A stretch of 64,000 nt of DNA from assembly GCF_002975205.1 (NCBI RefSeq), contig NZ_PCOC01000001.1:248001-312000 (forward strand), read 5' to 3'. A program made the position numbers and the translations under genes. This document shows, in pieces, positions 9,174-17,743 of this stretch (positions are counted from its first letter, which is position 1; each line of letters opens with the position of its first letter). The notes beneath the pieces are model-generated. The model saw only the letters and a list, made by a program, of their open reading frames with translations, had not been told where the DNA came from and made no database searches. Source of the DNA: Ochrobactrum vermis. GTDB taxonomy: Bacteria > Pseudomonadota > Alphaproteobacteria > Rhizobiales > Rhizobiaceae.

Positions 9174-9565
9174 GATTTCCTCCGAATAAACCGGCGTCTG
9201 CCGGGGTGTCCTTCTAACAGGGACATGAATGATGACTTACCTGCTGGTTCATCGGACCGCAGCACTTTGCGTCAGTCTTCAAACCTACCGGAAGGGCAGG
9301 TGCCTTCAGCCCATTATCGAGCTTCTCTAGACATGATGGAGCTTGTTCAACGTGTCAATATAAAATTTTTCACGTGTAAATTTATAACGATTGAATTTGA
9401 GGTCAATTCGCGGGTGTGAATGGGGAAAACGCTGTGAATGATTGGATCGTGGTTCGTTGGGGCGTTGAAATTTGTTGCTTCTGCATGAAAATAAATTTAC
9501 GCATGAAAAGAAAGCCGGGTAGCGCCTGAAAATCGCCTCGATACCCGCGATGGGAAAAGCAGGGC
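9174..9565. promoter_or_regulatory. Divergent regulatory region between sugar operon and lacI-type gene
   Basis: 392 bases without a gene, AT-rich in the middle. An imperfect palindrome centred on CACGTG lies at about 9363–9382 (AATTTTTCACGTGTAAATTT). The nonamer GCATGAAAA occurs twice, 17 bases apart (from about 9483 and 9500). A short GAATT/AATTC dyad is at 9394–9410. These are candidate LacI-family operators; none is proven. Confidence 0.45.
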
Positions 9566-10597
9566 ATGGCCGAACAGAAGATCAGGACGATGGAAGAGTT
9601 CGCAGCGGCAAGCGGATTGTCTCGTCCTACGGTCTCGAAATATTTCGATAATCCCGAAAACGTAAAACCTTCAACACGTGCACGTATCGAGAAGGCGCTC
9701 AAGGACTACAATTACCAGCCCAACATTTTTGCAGTCAGCCTTAATCGCAAGAAGCCGAAAAATATCGGTGTCATTGTTCCGCATATTTCGGATCCATTTT
9801 ATGCAGAGATAATCCGCCAGATCGAAATGCGTTGTCTGGCTGAAGGCTACTGGACCATTGTACTGTCTTCACATGGTGAGAGAAAACTTGAAGCGCGAGC
9901 GATGCGGACGCTGATGTCTCTCAAGATTGCCGGCGTCCTGATGGCTCCCCTCGGTTTCGATACGGATGCGAAGCTTCTTGCCAGCTTGTCGGATTCGATA
10001 CCTGCCGTTTTTCTGGACAGCCGTATCAGCGATGATCAGCCATTTGTTGGTACTGATAACCGGCAGAGCATCGGGAACATCACCGAATATCTCTATCGAA
10101 CAGGGGAGCACCCCTGCTTTCTGGAAATGCCGGCTGTAAACCAGAATGCACTCGAGCGGCGTTCAGCCTATATCGAAACTATGGAGAGGCTCGGCGTTGA
10201 GCCGATCGTGCTGCCTATAACCGCAAAAAACTGGAATTTTGAGGAACTGGGTTACCAGGAGGCTAGCCGGATTCTTGATCGCGGCGGGTTTCCGACGCGT
10301 ACCGTTTTGTGTGCCAATGATCGTCTCGCCTTTGGCGTTATTTCCGCGGCCTTCGAGCGTCGGCGCCATGTGGGACGCGAAGAGGGCTGCGATCTTCGTG
10401 TCGCTGGCCATGACGATCATCCTTTGAGCCGGTTCACCTGTCCGCCACTGACGACTGTTGCGCAGGATTATCGGCAAATTGCGGAACTCGGTCTCGATAT
10501 GCTTTTCTGCCGTATCAATACGCAGGAAAGCGGTGCAGCGGTCGAGAAGGAAATCCGCCGTCTTGGTAGTCATCTCATCATGCGTGGCTCTGCCTGA
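9566..10597 (+). CDS. LacI-family transcriptional regulator of the sugar operon
   Basis: A 343-residue DNA-binding regulator. The N-terminal helix-turn-helix reads TMEEFAAASGLSRPTVSKYF followed by a hinge-like RIEKALKDYNYQPN, the LacI pattern. The rest is a periplasmic-binding-protein-like effector domain (IGVIVPHISDPFYAEIIRQI, VFLDSRISDDQPFVGTDN, CANDRLAFGVI). It is transcribed divergently from the binding-protein gene, so it most likely represses that operon and releases it on binding the sugar or its phosphate. Slightly variant for the family: the recognition helix has S-K-Y-F in place of the commoner S-R-V-L. Confidence 0.9.
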   Translation: MAEQKIRTMEEFAAASGLSRPTVSKYFDNPENVKPSTRARIEKALKDYNYQPNIFAVSLNRKKPKNIGVIVPHISDPFYAEIIRQIEMRCLAEGYWTIVLSSHGERKLEARAMRTLMSLKIAGVLMAPLGFDTDAKLLASLSDSIPAVFLDSRISDDQPFVGTDNRQSIGNITEYLYRTGEHPCFLEMPAVNQNALERRSAYIETMERLGVEPIVLPITAKNWNFEELGYQEASRILDRGGFPTRTVLCANDRLAFGVISAAFERRRHVGREEGCDLRVAGHDDHPLSRFTCPPLTTVAQDYRQIAELGLDMLFCRINTQESGAAVEKEIRRLGSHLIMRGSA

Positions 10598-10773
10598 AGA
10601 AACATTTCTTCGTCGTCTGGATTTTTTTCATGCACGCCTATGTGGATAGGCAGGCAGCATGGAGTTGTGCGGTAAACGAATTGCTGCAAGACTTGCGACC
10701 CATATACAGGAATGCCTCGAAATTGGTGAGCGGTTGATCCGCGCAGTTTTCCCCCATTTGCGGGATACTGAAT

Positions 10774-13104
10774 ATGCTGGAAGGGGGTAACGTCTTGCTT
10801 ATCTGGTTAACTTCTATCGTCCTTCTCCTGATCGGGCTTGCGCTCGGTGCGGGAGGCATTTGGCTCGCCATGCTTGGTGGCAGCTGGTATTATATACTTG
10901 CGGCGATCGGCTTTCTGCTGACCGCCGTTTTGCTTTTCCGACGCAGTGCTGCTGCGCTGTGGGTCTATGCTCTTGTCATTCTCGGATCGCTCGGATGGGC
11001 TGTTTATGAAGTCGGTTTCGACTGGTGGCAGCTTGGCGCGCGCGGCGGCATCATTGTGCTGCTTGGATTCTGGATGCTGACACCATGGATCAGAAAACCA
11101 TTGAACAATGGGACGGGCGATAGCGGTCTGCCGCTGGCGGCAGCGTCAGTGATTGCGGTCGTGGTCGCCGGCTATGCGATAACGCAGGATTCCTACAATA
11201 TCACCGGAGATTTGCCGACGGAAAAGGTGGCTGCAACAGCGGATCTTGGCGGCAATGTTCCTGATGGCGAATGGCATCAGTATGGTCGAACGCCTTATGG
11301 CCAGCGCTACTCGCCGTTGGCGCAAGTAACGTCGGAAAATGTTTCGAAACTCCAGGTTGCCTGGCAGTATCAGACTGGCGACGTGAAGCAGCCCCAGGAT
11401 GTGGGAGAAACGACCTATCAGGTCACACCACTCAAGATTGGCGATTCCCTTTATCTGTGCACACCGCATAACTGGGCCATTGCGCTGGATGCCGCAACCG
11501 GCAAGGAGAAATGGAAGTTCGACCCCAAAGTTGGCTTCAATACCGACCGCCAGCACCAGACTTGCCGTGGCGTAAGCTATTGGAAGGATGCAACTGCAAC
11601 GGCGGGAGCGAAATGCGCTGAACGTGTCTATCTGCCGACGTCAGATGCCAGACTGATCGCACTGGATACGGCAACCGGAGAAATTTGCACGGATTTCGCC
11701 GATGGCGGGACGCTCGATCTCAGTCACGGAATGAAATACAATCCGGCAGGATATTATTACTCCACGTCACCCCCTGTCGTTGTCGGAGACAAGATAATCG
11801 TTGGCGGTGCCGTGAACGATAATTACTCGACTGAGGAACAGTCGGGCGTCATCCGCGCATTCGATATCCGCACCGGTCAACTTCTGTGGAACTGGGATTC
11901 GGGTAATCCGGATGTGACCACGCCGCTACCGGAGGGCGAACACTATACGACGAACTCTCCGAACAGTTGGTCCGTTTCAAGTGTCGATGAGAAGCTCGGG
12001 CTGATCTTTGTTCCGCTCGGCAACAAAGTGCCGGACCAGCTTGGTATGGATCGCAGCGAGAATGTTGAGAAATTTTCTTCATCCATCGTTGCTCTCGATG
12101 TGAATACCGGGCAGCTTCGCTGGGTGCGCCAGACCGTCCACCACGACCTTTGGGATATGGATGTTCCCGCCCAGCCGGTGCTTCTCGACATCAATGGCGT
12201 TCCGGCACTTGTCGGCCCGACGAAACAGGGCGATCTCTACGTTCTGGATCGGCGTACCGGCGAGCCGATCATTCCGGTCAGGGAAATCCCGGCTCCGACG
12301 GGCGCAATTCCGGAGGACCATACGGCTCCCACGCAGCCGATCTCGGACCTTACTTTCAGTCCGCCTCCCTTGCGCGAAAGCGACATGTGGGGCGTGACAA
12401 TGTTCGATCAGCTCGCTTGTCGTATCAAGTTCCACGAATTGTTCTACGAAGGCCGATATACCCCGCCTTCACTGCGTGGAACGATTGTCTATCCGGGCAA
12501 TTTCGGTGTGTTCAACTGGGGTAGCGTGGCAGTGGATCCGGTACGGCAAGTCATGTTCGGCATGCCGACCTATCTCGCTTTCACCTCACGCCTGGTTCCA
12601 CGTGCGGATATCCCACCAAAGGGACAGGATGAAAAAGGAAGCGAACAGGGCTTGAATCGTAACGACGGCGCTCCGTATGGCGTCTTCATGGGGCCATTCC
12701 TCGGGCCGCTTGGCATTCCGTGCCAGACGCCGCCATGGGGTTATGTTGCTGGCGTCGACCTGCGTACCGGCAAGATTGCCTACAAGCATCGGAATGGCAC
12801 GATCCGCGATATGTCACCGGTTCCGCTTCCGCTGAAGGTTGGCGTTCCGGGCATTGGTGGACCGATGATCACGGCAGGCGGCGTTGCCTTCCTCGGGGCA
12901 GCCGTGGACGATTATCTGCGCGCCTATGATCTGACTTCGGGCGAGCAGCTTTGGGAGGCTCGACTTCCTGCTGGCGGCCAGTCAACACCGATGACCTATA
13001 CGGTCGGCGACCAGCAGTTCGTACTGATGGTGGCCGGTGGCCATGGTTCAGTCGGAACCAAACCGGGTGATTACGTGATTGCGTATACGTTGCCCAAAGG
13101 CTGA
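10774..13104 (+). CDS. gcd: Membrane-bound PQQ-dependent glucose dehydrogenase
   Basis: Quinoprotein of 776 residues that oxidises D-glucose to gluconolactone on the periplasmic face and reduces ubiquinone. The first ~145 residues hold about five membrane helices (IWLTSIVLLLIGLALGAGG, WYYILAAIGFLLTAVLLF and others). The remainder is the eight-bladed PQQ propeller: HQYGRTPYGQRYSPLAQVT, GRLDAATGKEKW-type repeats such as WAIALDAATGKEKW, DLWDMDVPAQPVL, GTIVYPGNFGVFNWGS and the C-terminal GGHGSVGTKPGDYVIAYTL. The length matches E. coli Gcd. Start ATG 10774 has GCGGGA upstream; a TTG 21 bases on with GGAAGGGGG upstream is an alternative. Monocistronic. No pqq biosynthesis genes are in the window, so the cofactor comes from elsewhere. 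Confidence 0.95.
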   Translation: MLEGGNVLLIWLTSIVLLLIGLALGAGGIWLAMLGGSWYYILAAIGFLLTAVLLFRRSAAALWVYALVILGSLGWAVYEVGFDWWQLGARGGIIVLLGFWMLTPWIRKPLNNGTGDSGLPLAAASVIAVVVAGYAITQDSYNITGDLPTEKVAATADLGGNVPDGEWHQYGRTPYGQRYSPLAQVTSENVSKLQVAWQYQTGDVKQPQDVGETTYQVTPLKIGDSLYLCTPHNWAIALDAATGKEKWKFDPKVGFNTDRQHQTCRGVSYWKDATATAGAKCAERVYLPTSDARLIALDTATGEICTDFADGGTLDLSHGMKYNPAGYYYSTSPPVVVGDKIIVGGAVNDNYSTEEQSGVIRAFDIRTGQLLWNWDSGNPDVTTPLPEGEHYTTNSPNSWSVSSVDEKLGLIFVPLGNKVPDQLGMDRSENVEKFSSSIVALDVNTGQLRWVRQTVHHDLWDMDVPAQPVLLDINGVPALVGPTKQGDLYVLDRRTGEPIIPVREIPAPTGAIPEDHTAPTQPISDLTFSPPPLRESDMWGVTMFDQLACRIKFHELFYEGRYTPPSLRGTIVYPGNFGVFNWGSVAVDPVRQVMFGMPTYLAFTSRLVPRADIPPKGQDEKGSEQGLNRNDGAPYGVFMGPFLGPLGIPCQTPPWGYVAGVDLRTGKIAYKHRNGTIRDMSPVPLPLKVGVPGIGGPMITAGGVAFLGAAVDDYLRAYDLTSGEQLWEARLPAGGQSTPMTYTVGDQQFVLMVAGGHGSVGTKPGDYVIAYTLPKG

Positions 13105-13112
13105 GTCAGTGG

Positions 13113-13157
13113 AGCATAATCCGACCGGAGTGAAACGAGGATCGATAAGATTATGCT
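13113..13157. repeat. Dispersed palindromic repeat (GCATAATC type)
   Basis: Arms AGCATAATC (13113–13121) and GATTATGCT (13149–13157) enclose 27 bases. The layout resembles other intergenic palindromes in this window (30.3, 37.9, 41.4 and 62.5 kb) and those widespread in Rhizobiales genomes. Confidence 0.55.
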
Positions 13158-13169
13158 TAAAATAGATGA

Positions 13170-13210
13170 GTTAGAACGCCGATCTGATCCAATCAGATCG
13201 GCGTTCTAAC
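13170..13210. terminator. Perfect 19-bp hairpin between gcd and cueR
   Basis: GTTAGAACGCCGATCTGAT (13170–13188), loop CCA, and a perfect 19-base complementary arm (13192–13210). It lies between convergent gcd (+) and cueR (−) and can form on either transcript. It lacks a long T-run, so terminator function is likely rather than certain; it may instead be a repeat-family member. Confidence 0.6.
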
Positions 13211-13259
13211 ATGAAAGCAAGAATGCCAGGATCGTTCCCGGCGCTCTTTTGCGACACTC

Positions 13260-13709
13260 TCAGATTTTACCGTGTAGCAGCTCGCCTTTGCGAGGAGCGG
13301 GACGTTTACGGTTATCCGGGTTGCTTTCTGATAGCTGATGGATGATGGGGCAATCGGGGCGATTGTCGCCATGACAGTTTTTGGCCAGATGGCGCAGCGT
13401 ATCGGCCATCTCCTGCAACTGGCGCATCTTGGCTTCAAGCTCCTCGACATGACCGAGCGCCACCTTCTTGACATCGGCGGATGCGCGGTTGCGATCGCTC
13501 CAGAGCGCCAGCAATTCCTTGATCTGTTCAACCTGAAAACCGAGATCGCGGCTGCGACGGATGAAACGCAGGGTCTCGACATCTCTCTGCGTATAGACGC
13601 GATAGCCCGAACCGGTTCTCTCGGCAGCTTCGATAAGTCCGATTGTCTCATAATGGCGGATCATCTTCGCCGATATGCCAGATGATGCAGCTGCCTGCCC
13701 GATGTTCAT
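13260..13709 (-). CDS. cueR: Copper-responsive MerR-family regulator CueR
   Basis: A 149-residue activator that senses Cu(I). It has an N-terminal winged helix (MNIGQAAASSGISAKMIRHY, then YRVYTQRDVETLRFI), a dimerisation helix (about 75–110) and a metal loop with Cys112 and Cys120 in C-x7-C spacing followed by PII. Ser77 is present, as in monovalent-metal sensors of the family. The match to E. coli CueR extends to residue numbering. Its target is almost certainly the promoter at 711–741 in front of copA, although the gene is 10 kb away on the other strand. Basic C-terminal tail (RKRPAPRKG) beyond the E. coli length. Confidence 0.93.
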   Translation of the reverse strand: MNIGQAAASSGISAKMIRHYETIGLIEAAERTGSGYRVYTQRDVETLRFIRRSRDLGFQVEQIKELLALWSDRNRASADVKKVALGHVEELEAKMRQLQEMADTLRHLAKNCHGDNRPDCPIIHQLSESNPDNRKRPAPRKGELLHGKI

Positions 13710-13782
13710 CCCGTTCCTCGCTGGCTGGTCGTTTGCAAGGATATAGGAATGCTGCGGCGCCTTTCAAAGAGGGACGATGCTT

Positions 13783-14529
13783 TCAGATAGTGCGTCCGGA
13801 ACGCTTCATGAGATAATGCTCAATTGCTTGAAACCCATCGAAGATGAGTATGGCGAGCGCCGCCACCACGAGCCCGCCTTGCAAAACGAAAGCAAGATTG
13901 TTGGAAATGAGCCCGGCTATAATGACTTCCCCAAGTGTTCTGGCGGCGACCGTCGAGCCGATGGTAGCCGTTGCAAGGCCAATCACGGCAGAAAGTCTGA
14001 TACCTGCCAGAATGACCGGCATGGCGAGCGGAACTTCGACTTTGACAAGTCGTTGCGCGCTGGTCATTCCCATGCCGCGCGCCGCCTCGATGACAGGCGA
14101 TGGAAGGGTTGTCAGTCCCGTCAGTGTATTCTCGAAAATCGGAAGCAGACCATAGAGGAAGAGGGCAATCAGGGTTGGCTTGTCTCCGAAACCGAAGACT
14201 GGCACCGCCAGTGCCAGCACCGCAACAGGAGGAAAGGTCTGGCCGATATTTACAAGACTGCGTGAAAGCGGCAGAAACTCCGCCCCTTGCTTTCTGGTCA
14301 CAAAGATCGCCATCGAGACGGCGACCATCGTGGATGCAAATGTTGCCAGAGCAACCAATCCGAGATGCTGCAAGGTTAATGTCATGAAGTTGGCGCGATC
14401 ATAAATGACAGGCACCCCCTCGTTGACGAGAGGTCGAAACAAGGGCTCGAAAAGATGAGGCTGCAACAAAAATAACAGCAACACGCCAAAAAGCAGCGCT
14501 CGCGGAACAAGGGACAAAAACAATCTCAT
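13783..14529 (-). CDS. yehW: Osmoprotectant (glycine-betaine-type) ABC permease, YehW-like
   Basis: Inner-membrane permease of 248 residues with a binding-protein-dependent transport signature (IEAARGMGMTSAQRLVKVEVPLAMPVILAGIR). Family relatives (OpuCB, YehW) import glycine betaine, choline or other compatible solutes. About five hydrophobic helices. It is the last gene of a four-gene minus-strand operon in the same order as E. coli yehZYXW, and its ATG overlaps the ATPase stop by four bases. Two different permeases in one operon are typical of this transporter type. The exact ligand is unknown; Yeh systems have low betaine affinity. Confidence 0.88.
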   Translation of the reverse strand: MRLFLSLVPRALLFGVLLLFLLQPHLFEPLFRPLVNEGVPVIYDRANFMTLTLQHLGLVALATFASTMVAVSMAIFVTRKQGAEFLPLSRSLVNIGQTFPPVAVLALAVPVFGFGDKPTLIALFLYGLLPIFENTLTGLTTLPSPVIEAARGMGMTSAQRLVKVEVPLAMPVILAGIRLSAVIGLATATIGSTVAARTLGEVIIAGLISNNLAFVLQGGLVVAALAILIFDGFQAIEHYLMKRSGRTI

Positions 14530-15464
14530 GCCGGACGCTCTGCCTGGTGCAGAAGCCTGTCCAGAGTGACTTGCCCAAGCGGTCTTCCATCATGGTCAAG
14601 AACAGGAAGGGCTTTCCGCCCCGACCATAAAAGTTCTGCAAGTGCATCACGTTGCGATGCTGTTACGGGCAATGTTTCACCACTTGCGTCACCGGGCTGC
14701 AGCACCGTTTTAAGATCCATGAGGGACAGGAGGCGGAAGGGGCGCTCGCCTGTCCCGACAAGGCGTTCGACGAATTCTGTTGCCGGATGGGCGAGAATTT
14801 CCGCAGGTTGGCCATATTGCAGCAGTTTGCCGTCATCCATGACGGCGATACGGTCACCCAGTGATATCGCTTCCTCCATGTCGTGTGTCACAAGGATTAT
14901 GGTCGTGCCAAGGCGTTTCTGGATTGCCTTGAGGTCTTCCTGCGCTTTGGCCCGAATAACCGGATCGAGTGCTCCGAATGGCTCGTCCATGAGAAGGATG
15001 TTCGGTCCGGCAGCGAGCGCACGCGCCACGCCGACGCGTTGTTGTTGCCCCCCGGAAAGTTCATGCGGATAACGGTCGCGATAATCCGCTGGTTCAAGCT
15101 GGAAAAGGTCAAGCAGTTCATCGACGCGGGTATCGATGCGTTGTTTTTGCCAACCGAGCAGGAGAGGCACCGTCGCGATGTTTTCTGCAACAGTGCGATG
15201 CGGAAAGAGCCCGTTCTGCTGGATGACATAGCCAATTCGTCGCCGCAGAACATGGCCGGGCTCATCCATGATACTGTGGCCATCGATGCGGATTTCTCCG
15301 CCAGTCGGCTCGACCAGACGATTGACCATCCTCAGCAAGGTGGTCTTGCCCGAACCGGATGTCCCAACGATTGCTGCAATGCTGTGGGGTTCGATGGAAA
15401 AGCTCACAGCGTCCACCGCTGCGCGTCCATTGTAGCGCTTTGTGATATGTTCGAACTCGATCAT
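14526..15464 (-). CDS. yehX: Osmoprotectant ABC transporter ATPase, YehX-like
   Basis: A 312-residue cytoplasmic ATPase. Walker A GTSGSGKTT, Q-loop YVIQQNGLFPH, signature LSGGQQQRVGVARAL, Walker B ILLMDEPFGALDP, H-loop VTHDMEEA. A C-terminal extension (from about 235) resembles a single degenerate CBS-type regulatory region (RDALAELLWSGRKALPVLD), as in OpuCA/ProV relatives that respond to ionic strength. Coupled by ATGA-type overlaps to the genes on both sides. Confidence 0.92.
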   Translation of the reverse strand: MIEFEHITKRYNGRAAVDAVSFSIEPHSIAAIVGTSGSGKTTLLRMVNRLVEPTGGEIRIDGHSIMDEPGHVLRRRIGYVIQQNGLFPHRTVAENIATVPLLLGWQKQRIDTRVDELLDLFQLEPADYRDRYPHELSGGQQQRVGVARALAAGPNILLMDEPFGALDPVIRAKAQEDLKAIQKRLGTTIILVTHDMEEAISLGDRIAVMDDGKLLQYGQPAEILAHPATEFVERLVGTGERPFRLLSLMDLKTVLQPGDASGETLPVTASQRDALAELLWSGRKALPVLDHDGRPLGQVTLDRLLHQAERPA

Positions 15465-16657
15465 AGAGAGCTACCTTTCTCAGTGATTTCGATGGCAGCG
15501 TCGAGAATGACAGCAGCACCAAAGGCGAGAAGAACGGTTGGCAAGGCGCCCAGCAATACAAGATCCATTGCCGTCTGCCCGATACCCTGAAAGATAAAAG
15601 TCCCAAAGCCGCCGCCGCCAATCAATGCAGCAATCGTCGTCAGGCCGATATTTTGCACCATGACGATCCGTATGCCGGTGAGAATGACCGGGAACGCCAG
15701 TGGAAATTCTGTCTTGAAGAGACGCTGCAGGCGCGTCATGCCCATACCACGCGCTGCATCCGTCACTGGTTCGGGAACCTGTGCCAGTCCGGCTACGGTA
15801 TTTGCCACGATCGGCAGCAGCGAATAGAGGAAAAGCGCAACGAATGCCGGTGCTGCGCCAATACCACGAATGCCGAGAGCTGCTGCCCAGGGAAATTGCG
15901 TGGCGAACCAGCCGAGTGGCGCAATCAAAATGCCGAACAAGGCCATTGATGGAATGGTCTGCACGATATTAAGGCTGTTCAATATGAAAACGCGAAGTTT
16001 CGGTAAGCGATGGCAGATAAGCCCTAGCGGAATACCCACTACTGTGGCCGCCACAAGTGAACCTAAAGCCAGAGCAATATGTCGTTCTGCTTCGTTCCAG
16101 AAGCTTTCCGCACGGCTTTGATATTCCTTCATGAATGAAATGCTGTCCCAGAGCCCCGAAGAAAGCAGCGCAGCAAGAAGCAATCCCGCAATCACCAGCA
16201 GGCCGACACGTAAAAGCGGGCCAGCCCGCAGCCGGACCAGCCCATCCGCGACATAAAGTGCACTGGCGAAGAACAGCAGCCAGAAACCGGAAGCTGGGGA
16301 GACGCGGGCATAATTGTTTCCTGTTGGCGATAGGTATGAGGCAGCCAGCCCGATTGCCGCCATGACGGATGCGAGACAGAACAGAGCAGCAAGGAGCCGC
16401 AACAACCTGTGACTATGGATAACACCGATCAGCAGCCCTGCTGCCACAATAACTGCAAGCGATAGCGCCCATTCGGTCGGTAGAGCCTCAAAAAGATAAC
16501 GAGGCTCACCTTGAACGATGCGGTTTGCCCGGAAGTTTGCGAATGGCAGAAGCAATCCCGTCAAGCCGATCGCTGCAATGACAAGTCCGAGCTTGTCGAT
16601 GCATGTGAACAAGCTCTTCGTGCCATTTACCAGGATCGTCTGGCGTGTTGCATTCAT
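15461..16657 (-). CDS. yehY: Osmoprotectant ABC permease with N-terminal extension, YehY-like
   Basis: Permease of about 398 residues. Unlike its partner it has an extra N-terminal half with several hydrophobic helices (about 20–40, 60–80, 85–110, 140–190) before the conventional permease domain, which carries VTDAARGMGMTRLQRLFKTEFPLAFPVIL split as the EAA-type loop. This architecture and length match YehY. ATG 16657 is chosen; a TTG nine bases upstream is also in frame. It overlaps the ATPase start by four bases. Confidence 0.88.
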   Translation of the reverse strand: MNATRQTILVNGTKSLFTCIDKLGLVIAAIGLTGLLLPFANFRANRIVQGEPRYLFEALPTEWALSLAVIVAAGLLIGVIHSHRLLRLLAALFCLASVMAAIGLAASYLSPTGNNYARVSPASGFWLLFFASALYVADGLVRLRAGPLLRVGLLVIAGLLLAALLSSGLWDSISFMKEYQSRAESFWNEAERHIALALGSLVAATVVGIPLGLICHRLPKLRVFILNSLNIVQTIPSMALFGILIAPLGWFATQFPWAAALGIRGIGAAPAFVALFLYSLLPIVANTVAGLAQVPEPVTDAARGMGMTRLQRLFKTEFPLAFPVILTGIRIVMVQNIGLTTIAALIGGGGFGTFIFQGIGQTAMDLVLLGALPTVLLAFGAAVILDAAIEITEKGSSL

Positions 16658-16685
16658 ACCCGGCAAATATCCGCTATCCCACTCT

Positions 16686-17624
16686 CTACTTTAGAAAACC
16701 GTTGGTCTTGAGAAAATCCTCGGCTACCGCCTTTGCCGGTTCACCACCCAGTTGCACGCGACCGTTGAGTTCCTGAAGGGTTGTGAGATCAAGTTTCTCA
16801 AAAACCGTCTTCAGCAGCTCTTCGATTTTGGGATTCTTCTCCAGTACTTCCTCACGGATGATTGGAGCTGGCTGATAGACAGGCTGCACATGCTTGTCGT
16901 CTTCGAGCACGACGAGCCCTGAGGGAGCAATGCCGCCATCTGTGCCGTAGACCATGGCCGCATTGGCGCCATTGGTCTGGTTGGCTGCGGCTGCGATGGT
17001 AGCCGCAGTGTCGCCACCTGAAAGTGTAATAAGCTGGTCAGGTTTCAGGGTGAAGCTATAGGCGGTCTGGAAGGCAGGCAGAGCCGCTGCCGAGTTCACG
17101 AATTCCGACGAGGCCGCCAGAATGACCTTTCCGCCTCCCGAAATGTATTTTCCGAAGTCGCTGAGGTTCGTAAGTTTGTTTTCATCGGCGACATCCTTGC
17201 GAACAGCAATCCCCCAGGTGTTGTTCGCCGGTGAAGGCGCCAGCCAGACGATCTTGTTGGCATCGTAATCGAGCTGTTTTGCCGCCTCAAATGCCTTGGC
17301 GGGATCTTTCCAAAGCGGATCGTCCGCCTTGTTGAAGAAAAAGGCGGCATTGCCCGTATATTCAGGATAAATATCGATTTCGCCGGCGGTGATCGCCTTG
17401 CGGACGACGGGGGTGGCACCGAGCTGGATGCGATCGGTTGTCTGGATACCATTCGCATTGAGAACGGCCAGAATGATATTACCGAGGACGCCGCCTTCGG
17501 TATCGATCTTTGAAGAAACGACCACCTGTGCCTGAGCGTGGCCGGAAAACTGAAACGCGCCCGCAAAGAGGGCAAATGCGACGGCACTCCCCTTCAATAG
17601 GTTCCTGTACGACATATCCTTCAT
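16686..17624 (-). CDS. osmF: Osmoprotectant-binding protein, OsmF/YehZ-like
   Basis: Periplasmic binding protein of 312 residues, first gene of the yehZYXW-type operon. Signal peptide: LLKGSAVAFALFAGAFQFSG followed by HAQAQ. Mature features of the OpuAC/OsmF family: KIDTEGGVLGNIILAVLNANG, TPVVRKAITAGEIDIYPEYTG and WLAPSPANNTWGIAVRKD. The IYPEYTG motif is characteristic of quaternary-amine binding proteins. ATG 17624 and ATG 17615 are both in frame with poor ribosome-binding sites. The solute could be a betaine or other osmolyte; not decidable from sequence. Confidence 0.9.
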   Translation of the reverse strand: MKDMSYRNLLKGSAVAFALFAGAFQFSGHAQAQVVVSSKIDTEGGVLGNIILAVLNANGIQTTDRIQLGATPVVRKAITAGEIDIYPEYTGNAAFFFNKADDPLWKDPAKAFEAAKQLDYDANKIVWLAPSPANNTWGIAVRKDVADENKLTNLSDFGKYISGGGKVILAASSEFVNSAAALPAFQTAYSFTLKPDQLITLSGGDTAATIAAAANQTNGANAAMVYGTDGGIAPSGLVVLEDDKHVQPVYQPAPIIREEVLEKNPKIEELLKTVFEKLDLTTLQELNGRVQLGGEPAKAVAEDFLKTNGFLK

Positions 17625-17693
17625 CCCATCGCGCTGATTGTTCCTTGTGAGGATAAACTATAGCGCGAGCGGGAAAAGGAAACTGCCGTTCGA

Positions 17694-17727
17694 CACCCCT
17701 CCTGACAGCAGGCTGGCAGGAGGGGTG
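17694..17727 (-). terminator. Hairpin downstream of gdhA
   Basis: CACCCCTCCTG (17694–17704) / CAGGAGGGGTG (17717–17727), perfect 11-bp stem with 12-base loop, just beyond the gdhA stop. No T-run follows on the minus strand, so it may stabilise the 3' end rather than terminate by itself. Confidence 0.55.
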
Positions 17728-17743
17728 ATGTCATAAGGCTGGC

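Noticed and set aside
8067..9419. A 450-codon open frame opposite the sugar-binding protein
   Set aside because: Antisense shadow; His/Asp/Arg-rich composition without motifs.
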